Below are positions 51,287 through 60,900 of a stretch of DNA of 64,000 nucleotides, in pieces (position 1 is the first letter of the stretch; each line of letters starts with the position of its first letter). The DNA is from Janthinobacterium sp. J1-1. GTDB taxonomy: Bacteria; Pseudomonadota; Gammaproteobacteria; Burkholderiales; Burkholderiaceae_D. The translations under genes were made by a program, and so were the position numbers. Below the pieces are notes generated by a model, which was not told the DNA's origin, ran no database searches, and saw nothing but the letters and a program-made list of their open reading frames with translations. The stretch is from positions 3,782,001-3,846,000 of the forward strand of contig NZ_CP132339.1 of NCBI RefSeq assembly GCF_030944405.1. Reading direction: 5' to 3'.

Positions 51287-51724
51287 ATGACCACCATCAA
51301 GATCAAATCAAGCCATCCGAGTCAGGGCGAATTTGTCCTGATCGAAAAGAAAGACTTCGACCCTTCGCAGCACGAACTGCTCGAAGGCGAAAGCCTGAAC
51401 ACCGATTCCAGTGCGGGTGACGCGCCCACGCTGGCCGAGCTGATGGCCGGGCGCGACCAGCTGCTGGCGCGCAAGGGCCAGTTGGATGACCTGGAACTGA
51501 TGCTCGGCCAGCGCGCCAGCGAGCTGGCCGAGCGCGAGCAGGCGCTGTCCACACGCGAAGCCGCCGTCGCTGAGCGCGAGCAAGCCAACGAAGTCGAAGC
51601 GCAGCGCCTGCACGACGAAGCGGCTCGCCTGCAGGCCACCAAGGATGCCGCCACTGCCACCGCTTCAGTGCCGGCCACCACTGCCGCCACGACCGAAAAG
51701 CCAACCAAAGCCGCCAAGGCATAA
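51287..51724 (+). CDS. Hypothetical coiled-coil structural-region protein
   Basis: 145 residues. A beta-like N-terminus (IKIKSSHPSQGEFVLIEKKD), a long coiled coil (QLDDLELMLGQRASELAERE and beyond) and an Ala/Thr/Lys tail. Possibly a capsid accessory or head-tail linker. The coat-gene intergenic spacer before it holds a GC-rich dyad at 51247-51270. Confidence 0.65.
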   Translation: MTTIKIKSSHPSQGEFVLIEKKDFDPSQHELLEGESLNTDSSAGDAPTLAELMAGRDQLLARKGQLDDLELMLGQRASELAEREQALSTREAAVAEREQANEVEAQRLHDEAARLQATKDAATATASVPATTAATTEKPTKAAKA

Positions 51725-51786
51725 ACACTGGCCAGTACCGCCCCGCGCATCGGGGCATTTCATAAACCGCATTCCCGAAGGCCACC

Positions 51787-53232
51787 ATGCCCACCATCAC
51801 CGCCGGCGGCACGCCGCAAACCATCACGCTGCCCGAGGGCCAAGTCCTGAATGTCAGCGGCACTGCTGGCGCGGTTGGTGTTGTTTATCGCCTTGATCCC
51901 GCGTTGGGCGGCACGAATTCGCTGCAATCGTGGGCTGTGGGCGCTGGCGCACACCCCGCTATCGGACCTTACGCTGGTCAGCAGCGCTTTCTGGTTACCT
52001 GCGTGACCGGGAGCATTGATATTTCGACAGCTGATGCTGTGCTGGGCGCGATCCGGGCCACCTTGCCTGCGGGGAACATCAGTGCTGGCGGCAGCTTCCT
52101 TCCAGCTTACCCAAGCGGCAATGGTGCCGGCAGCGAGAACCGCACGTTCAGCGCGGCGATCTCGGCTTGGGGTGATTTCAATGCCTACCAGTTGATCTAT
52201 GCAAACCGCTCGTCGGCGCCGTGCCGCATCAACGATGCGCGCGTGGGCGTGGGCGCAACGATCTACCCGAATGGAGCAAACAACATCGCGGCCCCGGCCA
52301 CATGGCTGGCGCCCACTGGCGAAGAGGTGATCCCTGCCGGCGCCGATCACCGCCCGCGCTTCTACGTGGCACCGCGCCGCCAGGCGCGCTCAGTGCCGCG
52401 CGCCGCCGGCGAGCGGGACGGCGGCCTGTATCCGCTGCTCTTCGTGCGCCAGTACATCGCACCAGGCAATACCACCGAGTCGTATAGCGCGCTGTCTGCT
52501 GACTGGACGGCAAAGTGGGCCAAGTCCAGCGAGGGCCACACGCTGCAAACCGCGTCCGCCTACGGTGGTGATTACGTCACAAATGCCAACGACTGGGACG
52601 CGGCGACAGGCGAGGATGCGCCTGCGCTGGTGTTCGTCGGCGTCATCTTTCACTACGACCGACCATTCACGACCGTTTGCGGCGTGGGTGATTCGGTTTG
52701 GGCCGGCAATCTGGATGGCGGTACCGACATTTGCCCGTTCGGGTTCATTGCCACCGCGCGCATCCGCCGCACCGGAAAATTCGTCAGCTGGCATTCGGCT
52801 GGGGTCGGCGGCGCATCGATGCCTGACATTGTCGCGAACGGCCTGGATATCATCCGCCTGATCGCGCCGGGCATCCTGGTGCTGGCCAGCTATACGATCA
52901 ATTCTCCTGTGGACACCCAGGGTGCATGGGATGCGCAGTGGACGGGCCTCATGGAACTGGTGCAGGCTCAGCTTGCGGGTAATCGCCAAGTGTTGCTGGT
53001 GACGCCGCTTCCGAATAACAGCCTCTCGGCCACCCAAAACGGCTATCGAAAACTGCAGAGGCAACGCGTCTTGGCCAGCGGCCTGCCGTTTGTCGACGTC
53101 GAATCGCTGGCCGATGCCAACGGTCACTGGCTCAATCCCGGCCACGCCGTCGACGATACGCACATGTCCGTACTGGGTCATCAGGCCGTGGCCGCCCTGA
53201 CGCAACCGCGTCTCGATTCTATGGTTCCTTAA
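51787..53232 (+). CDS. SGNH/GDSL hydrolase with N-terminal virion-like domain
   Basis: 481 residues. The N-terminal ~110 look like a beta-sandwich decoration domain (GTPQTITLPEGQVLNVSGTA). The C-terminal half is an SGNH hydrolase: block I TVCGVGDSVWAGNLDGG (Ser nucleophile), a Gly-rich SAGVGGASMPDIV and block V DDTHMSVLGH with the catalytic Asp and His. It likely deacetylates a surface polysaccharide or cell-wall glycan while being on the virion. Its place between coat and connector genes is unusual. Confidence 0.82.
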   Translation: MPTITAGGTPQTITLPEGQVLNVSGTAGAVGVVYRLDPALGGTNSLQSWAVGAGAHPAIGPYAGQQRFLVTCVTGSIDISTADAVLGAIRATLPAGNISAGGSFLPAYPSGNGAGSENRTFSAAISAWGDFNAYQLIYANRSSAPCRINDARVGVGATIYPNGANNIAAPATWLAPTGEEVIPAGADHRPRFYVAPRRQARSVPRAAGERDGGLYPLLFVRQYIAPGNTTESYSALSADWTAKWAKSSEGHTLQTASAYGGDYVTNANDWDAATGEDAPALVFVGVIFHYDRPFTTVCGVGDSVWAGNLDGGTDICPFGFIATARIRRTGKFVSWHSAGVGGASMPDIVANGLDIIRLIAPGILVLASYTINSPVDTQGAWDAQWTGLMELVQAQLAGNRQVLLVTPLPNNSLSATQNGYRKLQRQRVLASGLPFVDVESLADANGHWLNPGHAVDDTHMSVLGHQAVAALTQPRLDSMVP

Positions 53233-53236
53233 AATT

Positions 53237-53752
53237 ATGGCAATTACAATCGAAACTGGCGCCGGCCTTGCCGATGCCGAGTCCTATGCCAGCGTCGCCG
53301 CGGCAGATGCTCGCTGCGTCAGCCTGGGCCTGACCGCCTGGGCTGTGCTGGACGAGGGCGCCAAGGAAATCGCCTTGCGCAGGGCCGCGCAGTTCATGGC
53401 CACCTACCGCACGCGCTGGGCCGGCCGCCGCGTATATCAGCGCCAGGCGCTCGACTGGCCGCGCTACAACGTGGTGGTCGACGGTTTCATCCTGCCCAGC
53501 ACCAGCGTGCCGCTCGACGTGGTCAATGCTTGCATCGACCTGGCAGTGCGCGCCGGCAGCGGCGAGGAGCTGCTGCCTGACCTCGACACCGGCTCGAACG
53601 CCATCAAGAAGGATAAGACCGGGCCGCTGGAAACGGAGTACTTCCAGAACACCACGGACGCGCGCGAGCGCTTCGTGGCCGTGGACGCGCTCCTGGCGCC
53701 GTACTTCGGCTCGTCCGGTGGCGGCAATTCGATGAAGGTGACCCGAGCATGA
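53237..53752 (+). CDS. DnaT-like head-tail connector protein
   Basis: 171 residues. TGAGLADAESYASVAAADAR at the start and LRRAAQFMATYRTRWAGRRV then QALDWPRYNV are hallmarks of the family often labelled 'putative DnaT-like ssDNA-binding', which is a head completion protein by position. Start is four bases from the previous stop. Confidence 0.82.
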   Translation: MAITIETGAGLADAESYASVAAADARCVSLGLTAWAVLDEGAKEIALRRAAQFMATYRTRWAGRRVYQRQALDWPRYNVVVDGFILPSTSVPLDVVNACIDLAVRAGSGEELLPDLDTGSNAIKKDKTGPLETEYFQNTTDARERFVAVDALLAPYFGSSGGGNSMKVTRA

Positions 53753-54120
53753 GCGCATATCCCGCTGTGAAGATCGACGGCTGTTTCGTCGCTGATAACA
53801 CCTACAGTGCCGATGGCAAGGTATGGACCGTTACCAACCTAATCGCACGCGCCAAGGATCTGGAGCCGTTCGATTTGCCGCTGGCGGCGATCTATCTCGG
53901 CGCCAACGTGTGGGCGGCAGAAAGCTCGCCGTACGGCATGGCCTTCCACATGCGCCGAGCGCTGGACGTCAATACCGACTATCCGATTATTCTCGGCGAA
54001 GACGGTTTCATCATGGATGGCTGGCACCGAGTGTTGCGCGCACTGATAGATGGCAAGCCAACGATCAAGGCCGTGCGGTTCTCGAAGACGCCGGCTCACG
54101 ATTATTTGAAGGCGGAGTAA
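53749..54120 (+). CDS. ParB-like-fold hypothetical protein
   Basis: 123 residues. YPIILGEDGFIMDGWHRVLR with ALIDGKPTIKAVRF resembles the ParB/Srx core (GxxxxDGxHR), which in ParB binds CTP. In a head-connector cluster this is surprising. Coupled to the upstream gene by overlap. Confidence 0.7.
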   Translation: MSAYPAVKIDGCFVADNTYSADGKVWTVTNLIARAKDLEPFDLPLAAIYLGANVWAAESSPYGMAFHMRRALDVNTDYPIILGEDGFIMDGWHRVLRALIDGKPTIKAVRFSKTPAHDYLKAE

Positions 54121-54123
54121 GGC

Positions 54124-54498
54124 ATGACCGACTACACCAAGACCGCCGCGCGCGCTGACCAGTCACTGCGCCGCAAGGGCGGCATCGTGGTGCTGCGCCA
54201 GGTCGTGACCGGCGACTACGATCCTGGCCTGGGCACGGCGCCCACCGTCACCACGGACTACGAAGGCACCGGCGTGAAGATCGCCTACGAGGCCGAGAAT
54301 ATCGACGGCACGCTGATCCAGGCGGGCGACCAGAAGCTGCTGCTGTCGCCGCTGCAGCGCAACGACGTGCCAATGCCGACGCCGGCCACGGCCGACCTGG
54401 TGTTGTTCGGCGGCGCCAGCTATGCAGTGAAGGCGGTCGAGACAACCGCACCGGTCGACGTGGCCGTGCTGCATACACTGCAACTCAGGGGGCTTTGA
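54124..54498 (+). CDS. Head-closure/neck protein
   Basis: 124 residues, beta-rich (RRKGGIVVLRQVVTGDYDPG; VTTDYEGTGVKIAYEAENID). Size and place between the connector and the gp10-like gene fit a head-closure protein. Its stop overlaps the next start (TGATG). Confidence 0.7.
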   Translation: MTDYTKTAARADQSLRRKGGIVVLRQVVTGDYDPGLGTAPTVTTDYEGTGVKIAYEAENIDGTLIQAGDQKLLLSPLQRNDVPMPTPATADLVLFGGASYAVKAVETTAPVDVAVLHTLQLRGL

Positions 54499-54902
54499 TG
54501 GCAGGTGCATTTAGCGCAGACTTGACCAAATTCCTCGAACACTTCAACGGCAACGTGGACAAAACCGTTCGCCACACGGTCGTGCTGGCATCCCAGGGTG
54601 TGATCATGAATACCCCCGTCGACACCGGCCGCCTGCGTGGCAATTGGCAGTTCGGGCGCGAGTTGCCGCCAGAGGGTGAGCTCGCCTTGCTCGACACATC
54701 CGGCGCCGCTGCCATCGCACGGATTGCCGGCCAGGTCACCAGTCTCAAGGCTGGCGGCGAATGCTGGGTCGTGAATAATCTCCCCTATGCCGGTCGTATT
54801 GAATATGGGCACAGCCGAGTGAAGGCGCCGCGCGGCATGGTCCGCATCACCCTCGCAAATCTGCCGGCCGCCATCGAATCGTATGTACAGGATCTGCAAT
54901 GA
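54498..54902 (+). CDS. HK97 gp10-like tail completion protein
   Basis: 134 residues. The family stretch VLASQGVIMNTPVDTGRLRG NW and YAGRIEYGHSRVKAPRGMVR are clear. It joins head and tail. Overlaps the next gene by four bases. Confidence 0.85.
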   Translation: MAGAFSADLTKFLEHFNGNVDKTVRHTVVLASQGVIMNTPVDTGRLRGNWQFGRELPPEGELALLDTSGAAAIARIAGQVTSLKAGGECWVVNNLPYAGRIEYGHSRVKAPRGMVRITLANLPAAIESYVQDLQ

Positions 54903-55321
54903 GTGATGCAATTATCCGGGCCGCCATCGAGTCGCGCCTCGCCGTCTGGGCAAAGGCGCAGTCGCCAGCGATTCCAATCGCCTACGAGAACATGAGTTTC
55001 AAGCCAGTGACCGGCCAATGCTATTTGCGCGGCACGCTGATGCCAGCAGGAACGCTAAACCCCAGCTTGGGCGGCGAGCACAGCCGCTACCACGGCTTCT
55101 ACCAGGTCGATGTGTATGTGCCAGCGAATGGTGGCACTGGGCCATCCAGTGCGCTGACCAAGGCCATCGAGGTGCTGTTCAAACGCCCGACGACGATCCC
55201 GGGTAGCGGCCTGAACGTGCGCATCAATCGCACGCCATCGATCGGGCCAGGCCTGCCGGATGATGCTGGGTTCTATATGGTCCCGGTGACAATCCGGTAC
55301 AGCGCAGACGATTTCAGTTAA
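54899..55321 (+). CDS. Tail terminator-like protein (DUF4128)
   Basis: 140 residues. IRAAIESRLAVWAKAQSPAI and IAYENMSFKPVTGQCYLRGT with the C-terminal VTIRYSADDFS match the DUF4128 tail terminator pattern. Precedes the tail tube gene. Confidence 0.8.
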   Translation: MSDAIIRAAIESRLAVWAKAQSPAIPIAYENMSFKPVTGQCYLRGTLMPAGTLNPSLGGEHSRYHGFYQVDVYVPANGGTGPSSALTKAIEVLFKRPTTIPGSGLNVRINRTPSIGPGLPDDAGFYMVPVTIRYSADDFS

Positions 55322-55340
55322 ATCACCACCCCACCACCAA

Positions 55341-55363
55341 GGCGCCTACGGGTGCTTTTTTTA
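55341..55363 (+). terminator. Stem-loop with U-tract before the tail tube gene
   Basis: AGGCGCC pairs with GGTGCTT (G-U pairs) around TACG and is followed by seven T. It lies 18 bases before the tail tube start. Confidence 0.6.
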
Positions 55364-55380
55364 CGTCCAAAGGCAATGAC

Positions 55381-56559
55381 ATGACAATCCAAACCCAAGT
55401 ACTAACCAAGGTAATGCGCAAAAAAGAGGCGTCCTACGGTGTCCTGCCGGGCGCCACTGGCGCGCGCGAGATGCGTAAGGTCAGCGACAGCCTGCAGTTG
55501 AAAAAGAACTCGATCGCATCCAATACCATCCAGACCAACGCACAGCGCCCGCTTCCGCGCCATGGCGGTCGCACCGTCGACGGCAGCTTCGGTTTCGAGT
55601 TCTCGCTCGGCCTGATCGAGGATTTCCTCGGCTCGGTGGTGCGCCGCGACTGGACCGCCGTGCCGCCGCTGACAGGCCTGACCGTGACCGCATCGGTGGG
55701 CGCGCCGCACTTCGTGCGCTCGGCCGGCTCCTGGCTCGCCGATGGCTTGGCGCTGGGCATGCTGGTGAAATTCTCGGGCTTCGCCACCACCGGAGCGCCG
55801 AACAACGGCAAGCTGTTCACGGTTATTGCCATCGACGCACTGAACATCACGGTGGCCGAGCCGGTTGCAGCGGTGGCCAGCTCGGCTGCAATCGGCCTGA
55901 CGGTGCCCGGCAAAGTCACCTACATCCCGGAAGCCGGCCACACAAACGACAGCTACGCGATCGAGAAATTCTATTCGGCTGTAAGTGAGTCGTATCGCTT
56001 CACTGGTCAGCGCGTCGGCTCGATCAACTTCGGCATGAATGCGGATGACAAGGTTTCGGCTGACGTCGCCTTCATGGGCCAGGATCGCAAGAAGGATGCG
56101 GTGCAGTACTTCACGTCGCCGGCGGTTGCGGGTGGCGGCGATATGCTGGTGACGCCGTCGGGCCTGGTCGTCATCAACGGCGCGGCGTCGAAGGTCTGCA
56201 CCAACTTCACCCTGAACATCAATGGCAATGCGTCGGTCGGCAAAACGGTCGGCTCGAACGTCACGCCCGACGTGTTCATGGACATGCTCGACGTGGGCGG
56301 CCAGGTCAGCGTGTATTTTGAAGACGGCACGATGGATACCTATTTCGACAACGAGCAGACCGTATCCCTGATCAACCGCCTCGATGATGGCGTCGGCGGC
56401 GCGTTCGTTTTTGCCATGCCGGTCGTGAAAATCTCCGGCGGCGGCGAGTCGGGCGACAAGGAAATCATCCGCCAATACGACTATGCGGCCGGGCCCAACC
56501 CGTCGGGCGTCGGCGCCGGCAAGTCGACCATCCTGCTCCAAGACACCTCGCTCGTTTAA
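55381..56559 (+). CDS. Phage tail tube protein
   Basis: 392 residues. TKVMRKKEASYGVLPGATGA at the N-terminus, GRTVDGSFGFEFSLGLIEDF, and the C-terminal INRLDDGVGGAFVFAMPVVK ISGGGESGDKEIIRQYDY are features of long siphophage tail tubes; the central part includes a probable Ig-like insertion. Located directly before the tail chaperones. Confidence 0.85.
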   Translation: MTIQTQVLTKVMRKKEASYGVLPGATGAREMRKVSDSLQLKKNSIASNTIQTNAQRPLPRHGGRTVDGSFGFEFSLGLIEDFLGSVVRRDWTAVPPLTGLTVTASVGAPHFVRSAGSWLADGLALGMLVKFSGFATTGAPNNGKLFTVIAIDALNITVAEPVAAVASSAAIGLTVPGKVTYIPEAGHTNDSYAIEKFYSAVSESYRFTGQRVGSINFGMNADDKVSADVAFMGQDRKKDAVQYFTSPAVAGGGDMLVTPSGLVVINGAASKVCTNFTLNINGNASVGKTVGSNVTPDVFMDMLDVGGQVSVYFEDGTMDTYFDNEQTVSLINRLDDGVGGAFVFAMPVVKISGGGESGDKEIIRQYDYAAGPNPSGVGAGKSTILLQDTSLV

Positions 56560-56703
56560 TTCGTCCGATCCGGCCACACGCCGGTTTTCAGGCCGCCAGC
56601 TTGGCGTAAGCCACCCCAGCACCGGCCAGGCCCGCTTCGCCCTTCGAGGGGCGGGCGGGCCTGGCACGGGCATTTTTAACTCCCTCGAAGAAAGAAATAC
56701 ACC
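56560..56703. other. Intergenic spacer after tail tube
   Basis: 144 bases without a gene. It includes GC-rich dyads (CGGCC...GGCCG and GGCCAGG...CCTGGC) but no clear terminator. Confidence 0.5.
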
Positions 56704-57162
56704 ATGAATACCAACACCGCGCAAAAAATCATCAACTCCGGTTTCGATATCTCCCTGCTGAGCGGCGACGCTGCACCGGTCGAGAAAACGCATCGCGTGT
56801 CCGTCCTGTTCGATGACGAAGGCAACCACCGCGCCGGCTTCGACATGGTCGGCAAAAACAGCGACCAGTACCGCGCCGTCATCCGTGAAACCTCGGTCGT
56901 GGCCATCAAACGCTCCCAGCAGAAAAAACAGCAGATCGACGCGAAGACGGACGATGGCGCCGGCACGCTGTTCGACCTGGGCGAGGATCGCAACTTCAAG
57001 ATCGCCTGCGCGGTCATCGTCGGCGCCCCTGGCTTCATGGACAAGGGTGAGCCGGTTGTCGTGACGACGGAATTCCTGCGCGCGGCCTTCACCAAGTTCC
57101 CGACCTGGCAAGACCGCATCCTGGCTGAGCTGGAAGCTGACGCCAATTTTTTGGCGATCTAA
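56704..57162 (+). CDS. Tail assembly chaperone (G-like, zero frame)
   Basis: 152 residues. ISLLSGDAAPVEKTHRVSVL and the phrase GEPVVVTTEFLRAAFTKFPT are characteristic of the first chaperone in siphophage tails. The slippery heptamer T-TTT-TTG sits three codons before the stop; a frameshift gives the GT-like form. Confidence 0.82.
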   Translation: MNTNTAQKIINSGFDISLLSGDAAPVEKTHRVSVLFDDEGNHRAGFDMVGKNSDQYRAVIRETSVVAIKRSQQKKQQIDAKTDDGAGTLFDLGEDRNFKIACAVIVGAPGFMDKGEPVVVTTEFLRAAFTKFPTWQDRILAELEADANFLAI

Positions 57163-57500
57163 AGCGGCAACTGCTGGAGTTCGCCGAAGGCTCGCTCAGG
57201 CTCGGCGCCCGGCAGAAGGACGGCAAGTCGCTCCAATGGCATTTGGAGCGCGTGCGCGAGCAGACTGGCAAGACGCCACTGGAGCTCGACATTCCACCAG
57301 TGCCGCATGAGCTGGTGCACGTGTGGGGCTATTTCATCGAAATGAACCGCAAGCGTCAGTGCAGCATGGGCGTCAGCCCGCTGGCCGATTCGGAAATACT
57401 GGCTTGGGAGCGGCGCCACCGCATCACGCTGACGCCGTTTGAGAGCGAATGCATTGATGCGCTAGATGAGGTGTTTCTGGCAAGTGCGAGCGAGAAGTAG
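56704..57500 (+). CDS. Tail assembly chaperone, -1 frameshift product (GT-like)
   Basis: After a -1 shift at 57147-57153 reading continues FGDLKRQLLEFAEGSLRLGA and on to the segment ERVREQTGKTPLELDIPPVP, ending at 57500, for about 265 residues. The downstream frame has no proper start of its own (only an internal TTG). The extension binds the tail tube and recruits it to the tape measure in other siphophages. Confidence 0.8.
57147..57153 (+). promoter_or_regulatory. Programmed -1 ribosomal frameshift site
   Basis: The heptamer T TTT TTG in zero frame (codons TTT TTG), seven bases before the stop TAA at 57160-57162, allows the tRNAs to re-pair one base upstream. Confidence 0.78.
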
Positions 57501-57565
57501 TGCTTTCGGCGCGGACGCGGTACTGGTGTATTATTCCGATACGCTAATGTACTGGAGATACCGGG

Positions 57566-57850
57566 ATGGAAGGAATCGGAGTGATAATCGGCATCGCCGT
57601 TGTGTTACCTGTTTTATGGGCGATAGCATCCGCAATGTCGGTCGCTGGCGTTAAAAAGAAATTCGCGGATATGGGTGTGCTGACGGGTAAAACTAAAGGT
57701 GAAATTTATTTTGCCGTGGGCCCGCCAAATAGTATTTCCGTTATCGGGGAAGGGAAAGAGATTTTGCAATGGCAGAGAACCGGATATCATATTGCATTGA
57801 TTTTTACCAATGGAATTTGTGACGGAATTTCGCACGAATATTCGGCCTGA
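57566..57850 (+). CDS. AT-rich membrane moron
   Basis: 94 residues. An N-terminal hydrophobic helix (IIGIAVVLPVLWAIASAMSV) followed by a small soluble domain (GKTKGEIYFAVGPPNSISVI), similar in layout to SmpA/OmlA-like or DUF-type lipoprotein relatives. It is inserted between the tail chaperones and the tape measure, is AT-richer than them, and is followed by its own terminator. Confidence 0.7.
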   Translation: MEGIGVIIGIAVVLPVLWAIASAMSVAGVKKKFADMGVLTGKTKGEIYFAVGPPNSISVIGEGKEILQWQRTGYHIALIFTNGICDGISHEYSA

Positions 57851-57876
57851 TAATTACTTTTTTAATAGAGACCTCT

Positions 57877-57930
57877 AGCTCGCTTCGGCGAGCTTTTTTA
57901 TTGTGCAGCCACCCTCGGGTGGCTTTTTTT
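57877..57930 (+). terminator. Two tandem rho-independent terminators
   Basis: AGCTCGC-TTCG-GCGAGCT with six T (57877-57899), and AGCCACC-CTCG-GGTGGCT with seven T (57907-57930). They separate the moron from the tape measure gene. Confidence 0.85.
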
Positions 57931-57941
57931 ATGGGCAGCCC

Positions 57942-60900
57942 ATGACTGTAGACATCGCGACCTTGCAAATTCGGATTGATTCGAGTGAGACGCAGAATGC
58001 CACTCGCAACCTTGAACAAATGAATGACGCTGGCGATCGCGCCGAAACAGTCACCTCCAACCTTGCGGACACCGCTCGCAAGTTGCAGAGTGCTTTGGCG
58101 GTGCTGGGTATCGTAAAAATCGTATCGGAAATTATCAAGATGTCCGACGCTTACGATCAGATGACGGCTCGGTTGAAGATTGCCACCAGCAGCACTGCGC
58201 AGTTCCTAATTGTGCAAAAAGAGCTGATCGGCCTATCGGAGCGTCAGCGAGTTTCTCTGGAGTCGACAACGGATCTGTATGCAAAGGCAAGTGCAGCAAC
58301 CGCAGAAATGGGGGTATCCCAAAAAGACATCATAAAGTTCACCGAGGGCGTTTCGGCAGCCTTAATGATTAACGGATCATCGGCCGAGTCCGCTTCTGGT
58401 GCGCTGAATCAGTTGGGTCAAGCTTTGGGTGGGGCAAAAATTCAGGCCGAAGAATACAACTCGATTTTGGATGGCGCCCGCCCGCTGCTGCAGGCCGTTG
58501 CAAATAATATTGGAGCGACCGGCGGATCGGTTGCGATGCTGACGACACTTGTTCGGGCTGGGAAAGTTGATTCTGCCGAGTTTTTTGCTGCTGCCGTAAA
58601 AGGGGCTGATGAATTGATCGCCGCCGGGAAGGAAATTCCCATTACGTTCTCCCAGGCGATTGGCATCGCGAAGGACCGTCTGATGGTATTTGTCGGCGGA
58701 ATGAATGAATCGACTGGCGTGGTAACGGCAATGTCGGATTCGATTGTTGCTGCATCAAAAGCCATCGTCTTCTTATCCAATCATCTTGATGTTCTCGTGA
58801 GTATTCTTGGCACGTTGATCGCCGCGCGGGTCGCTTCATGGGTCGATATCTTCATCTCAAAGCAGTACGCGCTCGTCACAGCAACCCGTGCCGCTGCAGC
58901 CGCAACAATTGTCTCGGCGCAGGCGGATGTCGCTGCGACGGCTGCTGCGCGCACGCTCGCGCTTGCGCGTGTTGTCGAGCTGGAGGCTACGGTTGCTGCA
59001 ACAGCAGGGGGCTCGGCGCTTGCTATTGCAACCACCAGTCTGACCGGGGCGCAAGTGCGCGCGATCGCTGCTGAGGAGGCTCATGTAGCCTCGCTCATGG
59101 CATTGTCAGTTGCCCAGCGCGCAGCATCGGTAACTGCTGGTGCACTCACTGGCGCGCTTGCATTGGTTGGCGGCCCTATTGGCGCAATTATTACAGCGCT
59201 CGGCATTGGAGCAACTGCCTGGTATATGTGGGGCCAATCGGCTTCTGAAGCAGCGCGAACCGCAGCAGGAGATATGCGGGAAAGCACCCCTGAAATATTA
59301 GCGAATATCGATCGGCAAAACGTAAAGTTGCGTGAGCGCATTGCACTAGCACTTGCTGGGCAAACAGAATTGTCAAAAACGGACTCCCCAGCCGCGCAAG
59401 CTGCTGCGGAAACGCTCGTGAAATTAAATGCGCTAAGGGAGCGTGGCGCCACATTGACTGGCGTTGAGCAGATTACAGTGGTCGATCTGACCATAATCTA
59501 TGAGAAGTTGACGGCGGCAATGAAGGAAACAGCCGGACTCAAAACCGAATTGGACCAACTCAATTCCAAAAAAACCACATCCGACTGGATGGTTGAGTAC
59601 GCCACCAACTCCGAAAAATTGGCCGCCAAGCTGGCCGAGGTCGGCAAGTCTTACAAGGACGGTGTAATTCCTCCGGAGTTGAGAAAGAGAATTGAGGAGA
59701 GCTTTGCTGCCCATGACGAGGGGGCAAAAAAAGCAGCGGAGGCACTAAAAGAGGCCACCAAATCAGCCGTAGACTTCATCGCCGCAATGCAAATCGAAAC
59801 CTCAGAAATCGGCAAAGGCGAAGACCAGCTGCGCATGATGGCCGCCGCGCGCGCCGCCGCGAAAGCACCAACGGCAGCGCTGCGCATGGAAATCATGCAG
59901 GGCGCCCTGGCACTCGACACTGAAACCAAAGCGTTTGCCGCGAGCGAGGCGACCAAGAAATCTATGGCTGACGCCACCCAGGCACTGACCGACAGTCGCG
60001 CGGCGGAATACGCGGCCATTGCTGGTGAGGTGCAGGCCAACAATGAGGCGATCCTCACCTACGGCCTGTCCAAATCCGCCATCGAGGCGCTGACGCTGGC
60101 CCGCATGGAGGACCGCCTGGCGCGCCGAGGCCCGCAAGATCTGGACTTGGACGAGGCCGAAGTCAATCACTTGATGCGGATGATCGGCTTGCAAAAAGAA
60201 AAAGCGGCCACGACCACGACGCTCGGCGTGCTCGACACCGGCTCCAGCGTCGCCAAGGCAAAAGAACTGCTGGACATCCTGACCGCTGTCGATGCCGCCA
60301 CGAAGTCAGCCGCTGATGGTATGGCTGCGTCGTTTGGTCGCGTCGGTAGCGCCATCGGCGGCCTGACGACGGCACTGTCTGGCTATGCCGTACAACAGCA
60401 GGCTATTGCAGCGCAGTTGGCTGCGGATAAGGCGGATCCGAAAAACGCCACGAAAATTGCGGACTTGGAAAAGGCTGCGGCACGTAGCAGTGCGCAGGCG
60501 AAAATCAAAAGCTACGGCGACATGGCCAGTGCAGCGAAGGGATTCTTCAAGGAAAACAGCACCGGCTACAAGGTGATGGAAACCGCAGAAAAAGCGTTTC
60601 GCGCCTACGAGATGGCCATGGCCGTCGAGTCGATGGTCAAGAAGATCTTTTTTAAAGAGACGGAAGTGGCTGCCAACATCGCCCTGAACACAACCAAGGT
60701 GGGCGGCGAGGCGGCGGCCAGTGCAGCATCGACCGGCCTGGCGGCGACCGAAGCCAGCGCCTGGGGGATCACCGCCGTAGTCAAGGCCCTGGCCAGCCTG
60801 CCGTTCCCGCTGAACCTGGCGGCCGGCGCGGCAACGCTGGCGGCCGTGGTGGCCATTGGCGCCAAGATGCTGGGCGGCACAGGTGGAAGCAGCGTCAGCC

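Noticed and set aside
55402-57111. A 569-residue reverse frame over the tail tube and chaperone genes
   Set aside because: Arg/Ala/His-rich composition without domains, opposite to recognised tail genes.
57903-57941. Upstream start for the tape measure protein
   Set aside because: It would translate through the GCCACC/GGTGGC terminator, and the family N-terminus starts at 57942.
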